NCBI GenBank assembly: GCA_900557355.1 | Contig: USSR01000141.1 | Coordinates: 1 to 12,068 of the forward strand | DNA from: an uncultured Bacteroides sp. | Lineage (GTDB): Bacteria; Bacteroidota; Bacteroidia; Bacteroidales; Bacteroidaceae | Direction of reading: 5' to 3' | DNA: 12,068 nt | Shown here: positions 8,901 to 12,068 of the stretch, one piece after another | Layout: every line of letters begins with the position of its first letter | Numbering within the stretch: the stretch's first letter is position 1 | The notes under the pieces: model-generated | Told to the model about the DNA's origin: nothing | Database searches by the model: none | Seen by the model: only the letters and a program-made list of their open reading frames with translations | Position numbers and translations under genes: made by a program

Positions 8901-9060
8901 ATTCCCGAAGAAACTGATTAACAAGTTCATGATTGATAACCTGAGATTCAGTATCAATGTGGATAATGCTTTCGTTATCTCTAAGTGGAGAACTTCCGAT
9001 CCTTTGACTAAGGCTATCACTCCACGTATCTGGACATTCGGTGTAGACATTACCTTATAA
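5938..9060 (+). CDS. SusC-like TonB-dependent outer-membrane transporter (RagA family)
   Basis: This is an outer-membrane beta-barrel that imports oligosaccharides using energy passed through TonB. An N-terminal signal peptide ends around residue 30 (IQAQ). A carboxypeptidase-regulatory-like domain follows (about 33-110), then the conserved DEVVVVGYG segment (114-122) and the plug domain, which includes the SusC-typical stretch around LKDASSTAIYGSKG (216-229). The rest is barrel, ending in the aromatic-rich terminus WTFGVDITL. An acidic loop of EF-hand-like form (874-885) is common in this family. The length of 1040 residues is normal for SusC proteins. There is no STN domain before the carboxypeptidase-like domain, so it is probably not the sensor of an ECF-sigma circuit. 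It starts at an ATG after an AT-rich leader and is followed after 34 bases by its SusD-like partner. The imported glycan is inferred from neighbours only. Confidence 0.97.
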   Translation: MKQKISKFFSDARIRMLLLFLISTVYIQAQSGRIVTGVVKDATGETVIGVNVTVKGNAALGTITDLDGKYSLSVPAQKSTLVFSFIGYQTQEKTIDANTKTLNVTLVEDSKLLDEVVVVGYGTMKRKDVTGAVAHVGDEVTKNRAATNALDFLVGTVPGVHITPSTEAGGGASGLLIRGKQSLKASTSPLIVLDGVVFYGNIGDINPNDIESMDILKDASSTAIYGSKGSAGVILINTKRGSSEKPIINVSTKIGVSQATFMPEMPTAEQYMQRRSDYYKTIDYFKPGDQQKGLGYYDNPDHLPEGVSRDQWAAYDPSFSGDYIETWMQRLEFNPIEVTNYKAGKFVDWMDLVYQNGLRQDYSASVSGKTARTNYYVSLGYTNNDGIVVGDQFRASRSRVNLDTEITKWLNIGLNAQFVHKGSDDIKADTGAAKAASPFGDVYEADGSIKVRPWDDNRVANPLLNRSVDDKYYRTQTFNSSVYGKLTLPFGFTWQTTFNVRYGWRKDYYFDSDIKPGVVAGGKAKRVDYSDYEWSIDNMLKWNRTFAKIHNFDFTFVYTAEKYQNWQSTGNNEGFQPNGALSYHGIQAGITPTVSANDEMQTGNGLLWRLNYSLMDRYLLTGSVRRDGFSAFGQNNPFGVFSTVAAGWRMSEEKFLKDVKWINNLKLRLSWGQTGNRDIGRYAAFSRLTITNVIQNGVNYKGVYPSSLANRDLKWETTTGFNLGVDFGLFNNRLSGSVELYKNKTNDLLMDRAMPEISGYGKIASNLGELANQGAELTLSSVNVNTRNVRWGTTFTYSTNKNEIKHLYGDMIDVLDAEGNVIGQREDDDVQNGWYIGHAIDEIYDYKWIGVWQLGEELEAAKYGKQPGDPRLLDVNNDGKINDDDKLWLGTKTPKHRMTLSSDLNLFKCINFSFVLRGEFGWMDIDNLPRNETNRFYNTSNSVWTEYWTPWNPNSKYARLGANIDSPGVNIYEKRNYVRMQNMALSYTFPKKLINKFMIDNLRFSINVDNAFVISKWRTSDPLTKAITPRIWTFGVDITL

Positions 9061-9094
9061 TCTGATAGAACGATAATTAAATAAAGATATTCAA

Positions 9095-10918
9095 ATGAAA
9101 ACAAAGAAATATATACTAAAAGGTCTGGCAACCTGCCTGATAGCTGCCGGTCTTTCTGCTTGTGTTGATCTTGAACCGAAAGCGATGTCCTTTCTGACGC
9201 CGGAGAACACTTTTGTGGATAAAGCTGGTTTAGAAACCATGCTTCGCCTTTGTCGTAAACAAATGAACTTTGAATGGTTCGGAGATGCTTTCAATTCTGG
9301 AAACTGTGAAACCTATTCTGTGTATGAATATGCTTGGTCTGACCTGGCTGTAATGGGTGGCCCTGAGACGAAGGAAATCCATAATATGGTGACTCAGCTG
9401 ACTCCTACTACCAATATGTATCTGCACTTGCGTTATTGGGTTTTCGGCTGGAATGGTATCAAGTATGCTAATACTGTCATTACCCGTGCCCCGGAAGCTG
9501 ATGGTATGGCTTCGGAAGAAGACAGAAATGCTTGTCTTGCCGAAGGATATTTTCACCGTGCTTACTGGTATTATCTGCTGACTAACCAATTTGGAGATAT
9601 ACCTTGGATCGGAGAAGAAATTACCGGTGCAAAGCTGGACTTTAATACTGTTTCCCGTAAGACGATCTTGGCTAATATCAAGAAAGATATGGAATATGCC
9701 ATACAATGGTTACCTAAAGATGTGATCCGCGGTGCTGTGAGCAGAGCAGCAGGTGAACATCTACTGGCTAAGATATGTCTGGCTACGGGTGACTTCCAAC
9801 AGGCAGTAGACGCAACAACCCGTTGTATTAACGATTATGGATTGCACTTGATGACCGAACGTTTCGGTATTAATGCGGATGATAAGAGCAAAGATGTTTA
9901 TAATGACTTGTTCCAGGAAGAGAATATCAGTATTGTTGAGAACAAGGAAGGTATCATGATCGGTCAGGAAATCTATGGTTTGGATGGATGTTCTTCTCCA
10001 AGTGGCTCAAAGCGTAAACGTAATTTCGTGCCGCAGTGGCATGCCGGAAGCAAAGTGAAGACACCGGACGGAAAGAATGGGACAACGGACGCTTCGGGTA
10101 TCTACGATGGGTACGAACAATTGGAAGAGCTGGGTAGAGGTCTTGCCAAGATACGTCCTACCAACTATGCACAATATGAGTTGTGGAAAGATTGTGGTGA
10201 CGATATGCGTCATAACTCCAATAACTGGTTCGATAAATCACGTATCAAATATAATTTGCCGGCTTCAAAAGGTGGTAGTAGCAAATACTTCGGCCAACCG
10301 GTGGATCCTGCTTACTGTACGGATACCATGCGTTGTTACTTCTCTTTCCCGATTGTGAAGGTTCTGATTGACAAAGATGATCCAAATGCAGGAGGTAAAG
10401 TTCCTGTAGGTGGTTTCACAGACCAGTATATTTTCCGCCTTGCCGAGACTTACCTGAACAGAGCTGAGGCTTACTGGTGGTTGGGTAAGAATGATCTGGC
10501 TACTGAGGATGTGAATACAATCCGTCGTCGTGTGAATGCACCGGAACTTTCATCTGTTACATTGGAAGATATTCTGGATGAAAGAGCCAGAGAATTGTTC
10601 CTGGAAGACCATCGTAAGTCAGAGTTGACTCGTATCGCTTTCCTGAAAGCAGAAAAGGGTATAGATGGATATTCTCTTGATAACTTCTCTGAAAAGAACT
10701 GGTATTATGACCGTATCATGGAAAAGAATAATTTCTTTGCAACGGAATACTATTATTCAACCAATGCCTTTATCATGAAACCATATCATGTGTTGTGGCC
10801 TGTTCCGCGTAATGCTATAGAATCCAACACTCAAGGTCGTATCAATCAGAACTACGGTTACGATGGTTATGAAGATAATATTCCTGTAGAAGAACTTGAA
10901 AAAAGATATAATAATTGA
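9095..10918 (+). CDS. SusD-like surface glycan-binding lipoprotein (RagB/SusD family)
   Basis: This is the surface lipoprotein that caps the neighbouring SusC-like porin and holds the glycan for import. The signal peptide ends in a clear lipobox LSAC with C23 as the lipidated residue. The following VDLEP contains acidic residues, consistent with, though not a strong match to, surface export. An N-terminal helical region with TPR-like helices is visible (a motif around AEGYFHRAYWYYLL is typical). The C-terminal SusD segment is clear: YIFRLAETYLNRAEAYWW begins at 445 and LDERARELFLEDHR lies at 494-507. With 607 residues it is somewhat longer than SusD of the starch system. It ends two bases before the ATG of the GH43 gene, so the genes almost certainly share an mRNA. 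The aromatic binding residues cannot be assigned from sequence alone. Confidence 0.97.
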   Translation: MKTKKYILKGLATCLIAAGLSACVDLEPKAMSFLTPENTFVDKAGLETMLRLCRKQMNFEWFGDAFNSGNCETYSVYEYAWSDLAVMGGPETKEIHNMVTQLTPTTNMYLHLRYWVFGWNGIKYANTVITRAPEADGMASEEDRNACLAEGYFHRAYWYYLLTNQFGDIPWIGEEITGAKLDFNTVSRKTILANIKKDMEYAIQWLPKDVIRGAVSRAAGEHLLAKICLATGDFQQAVDATTRCINDYGLHLMTERFGINADDKSKDVYNDLFQEENISIVENKEGIMIGQEIYGLDGCSSPSGSKRKRNFVPQWHAGSKVKTPDGKNGTTDASGIYDGYEQLEELGRGLAKIRPTNYAQYELWKDCGDDMRHNSNNWFDKSRIKYNLPASKGGSSKYFGQPVDPAYCTDTMRCYFSFPIVKVLIDKDDPNAGGKVPVGGFTDQYIFRLAETYLNRAEAYWWLGKNDLATEDVNTIRRRVNAPELSSVTLEDILDERARELFLEDHRKSELTRIAFLKAEKGIDGYSLDNFSEKNWYYDRIMEKNNFFATEYYYSTNAFIMKPYHVLWPVPRNAIESNTQGRINQNYGYDGYEDNIPVEELEKRYNN

Positions 10919-10920
10919 TT

Positions 10921-11952
10921 ATGAGAAGTAAATATATATTGTTTGCCTTGGCTCTGACAGGAGCCTTGGCATCCTGTTCGGATGATGATAATAATAAAAA
11001 GCCGGTTTATAACAACCCTTATTCAAACCCGCTGACTAACTACAGTGCGGCTGATCCGACAGTTTGGAAAGAAAACGATCATTCATTCTATGTATATGCT
11101 ACCAACACATCTGTAATCCGCAAATCAACAGATTTGATCCATTGGACAGATGGTGGTAAAATGTTTGAGAAGAAACCTTCGTTTGTTACTGAATCTGGTG
11201 CGGCAGTATGGGCTCCGGACATTGAGAAGATTGGTGATAAATACATTCTGTACTATGCTATGTCTGCCATGGGTAAACCTGCATCTGCCGGCATTGGAAT
11301 TGCTTCTGCAGATTCTCCCGAAGGTCCTTTCTCATTGGATATATCTGTTGATGGAAAGGGTAAGTTATTTACTTCAAATGAGATTAATGTAAGAAACTCT
11401 ATCGATCCTTGCTTTTTTGAGGACAATGGACAAAAATGGCTGGTTTGGGGTAGTTTTAATGGTCTTTATGCAGTAAAATTGAATGCTGACGGAACAAGAG
11501 TATATCCCGACCTTGCAACTGCAAAGAAAGAAAGAGTACAGGTTGCGGGTACTGCTTTTGAGGCACCTTACATTCATAAGCGCGGTGATTATTACTATAT
11601 GTTTGCATCTGTAGGTTCGTGCTGTAACTCTATGTTGAGTACATATACTACTGTTGTCGGACGTTCTACTTCTTTCTTAGGCCCCTACGTGAATAAGAAT
11701 GGAGAATCAATGCTTGATAATAAATATGAGGTTCTTATCAGAGCTAATGATCGCTTTGTAGGTCCTGGCCATAATTCGGAGATTGTGACGGATAGCGAAG
11801 GTAATGAGTGGATGTTGTATCACAGTTATGACAGACACACTCCAAGCAAAGGACGTTATCTGATGATCGACCGGATTGTTTGGGAGAATGATTGGCCGGT
11901 AATTGCTGGTAATAGTCCATCTACCGAAGCAGAAGCACCGGTTTGTAAATAG
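10921..11952 (+). CDS. Surface lipoprotein GH43, probable endo-alpha-1,5-L-arabinanase
   Basis: This is a five-bladed beta-propeller hydrolase of family GH43, probably cutting an alpha-1,5-linked arabinan backbone. The lipobox LASC (C19) is followed by SDDDN, a strong acidic surface-export signal, so it probably sits on the cell surface. Catalytic residues are visible: D45 in AADPTVW (general base), D162 in NSIDPCFF (pKa modulator) and E214 in FEAPY (general acid). H284 in GPGHNS matches the histidine that helps bind the central metal in arabinanases. The GSCCNSMLSTY segment (232-242), followed by VVGRS, closely resembles arabinanase-type GH43 proteins. An upstream TTG at 10915 would add two residues, but the ATG at 10921 gives a normal signal peptide. 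The 343-residue protein is a single catalytic module. An exo-acting enzyme or a related arabinofuranosidase remains possible. Confidence 0.9.
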   Translation: MRSKYILFALALTGALASCSDDDNNKKPVYNNPYSNPLTNYSAADPTVWKENDHSFYVYATNTSVIRKSTDLIHWTDGGKMFEKKPSFVTESGAAVWAPDIEKIGDKYILYYAMSAMGKPASAGIGIASADSPEGPFSLDISVDGKGKLFTSNEINVRNSIDPCFFEDNGQKWLVWGSFNGLYAVKLNADGTRVYPDLATAKKERVQVAGTAFEAPYIHKRGDYYYMFASVGSCCNSMLSTYTTVVGRSTSFLGPYVNKNGESMLDNKYEVLIRANDRFVGPGHNSEIVTDSEGNEWMLYHSYDRHTPSKGRYLMIDRIVWENDWPVIAGNSPSTEAEAPVCK

Positions 11953-11965
11953 TAATAGTGAATAT

Positions 11966-12068
11966 ATGCAGAAAATATTGTTAATAGGAGCTTTTCTCGC
12001 CATAAGCTGTCTGCTTATGGCGGGAAAGCCCGTCAAGAGTTATCAGAATCCGGTTATAAACTATAGTT
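11966..12068 (+). CDS. Start of a secreted protein, probably a second GH43 (cut by window edge)
   Basis: Only the first 34 codons are present. They encode a hydrophobic signal peptide and then KSYQNPVINYS, at which point the window ends. The NP-x-x-NYS pattern matches the residues just before the catalytic DP of the preceding GH43 (NPLTNYS before AADPTVW), and similar NPVINYS starts are common in secreted GH43 enzymes. The gene begins 13 bases after its neighbour's stop, so it belongs to the same operon. The cysteine in AISC might be a weak lipobox; otherwise cleavage after LLMA is likely. The family call rests on a few residues and is an inference. Confidence 0.65.
   Translation, partial: MQKILLIGAFLAISCLLMAGKPVKSYQNPVINYS

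Noticed and set aside
10915..10920. TTG start for the GH43 gene, overlapping the SusD stop
   Set aside because: The ATG at 10921 is six bases downstream and yields a standard lipoprotein signal; TTG adds only two residues.

Overview
The window looks like part of a polysaccharide utilization locus (PUL) from a gut Bacteroides or close relative. The grounds are an adjacent SusC-like/SusD-like pair, several secreted glycoside hydrolases, lipoproteins with an acidic tail after the lipid cysteine, AT-rich start regions without clear Shine-Dalgarno sites, and a TAnnTTTG-type promoter match. All genes are on the + strand. No RNA gene, insertion sequence, CRISPR array or integrase was seen.

Layout: bases 1-310 are non-coding and hold three tandem dyad elements. 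Next are two genes 11 bases apart: a periplasmic GH31 alpha-glycosidase (311-2857) and a periplasmic (alpha/alpha)6-barrel hydrolase resembling the GH63/MGH1 group (2869-5604). The 333-base gap at 5605-5937 holds a strong 14-bp hairpin that probably ends this first transcript, then phased dyads and a promoter candidate. A second, tightly packed unit follows: SusC-like TonB-dependent transporter (5938-9060), SusD-like lipoprotein (9095-10918), a GH43 arabinanase-like surface lipoprotein (10921-11952), and the start of a further secreted protein, probably a second GH43 (11966 to beyond the edge).

Inferred working model: the surface GH43 lipoprotein cuts an arabinose-containing polysaccharide, the SusD-like protein captures the products, the SusC-like porin imports them using TonB, and the GH31 and GH63-like enzymes remove alpha-linked decorations in the periplasm. 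The GH43 residues point to an alpha-1,5-arabinan-type backbone. The alpha-linked sugar removed by the other two enzymes cannot be read from sequence. SusC lacks an N-terminal STN signalling domain, so ECF-sigma/anti-sigma control through it is unlikely. A regulator outside the window is expected.

The most notable points are the 22-bp-phased dyads before the GH31 gene, the hard-to-place GH63-like enzyme with what looks like an inserted jelly-roll module, and the pairing of two alpha-glycosidase-type enzymes with arabinanase-type GH43 genes. This is a recognisable kind of system with a possibly undescribed substrate, not a wholly new kind of system.
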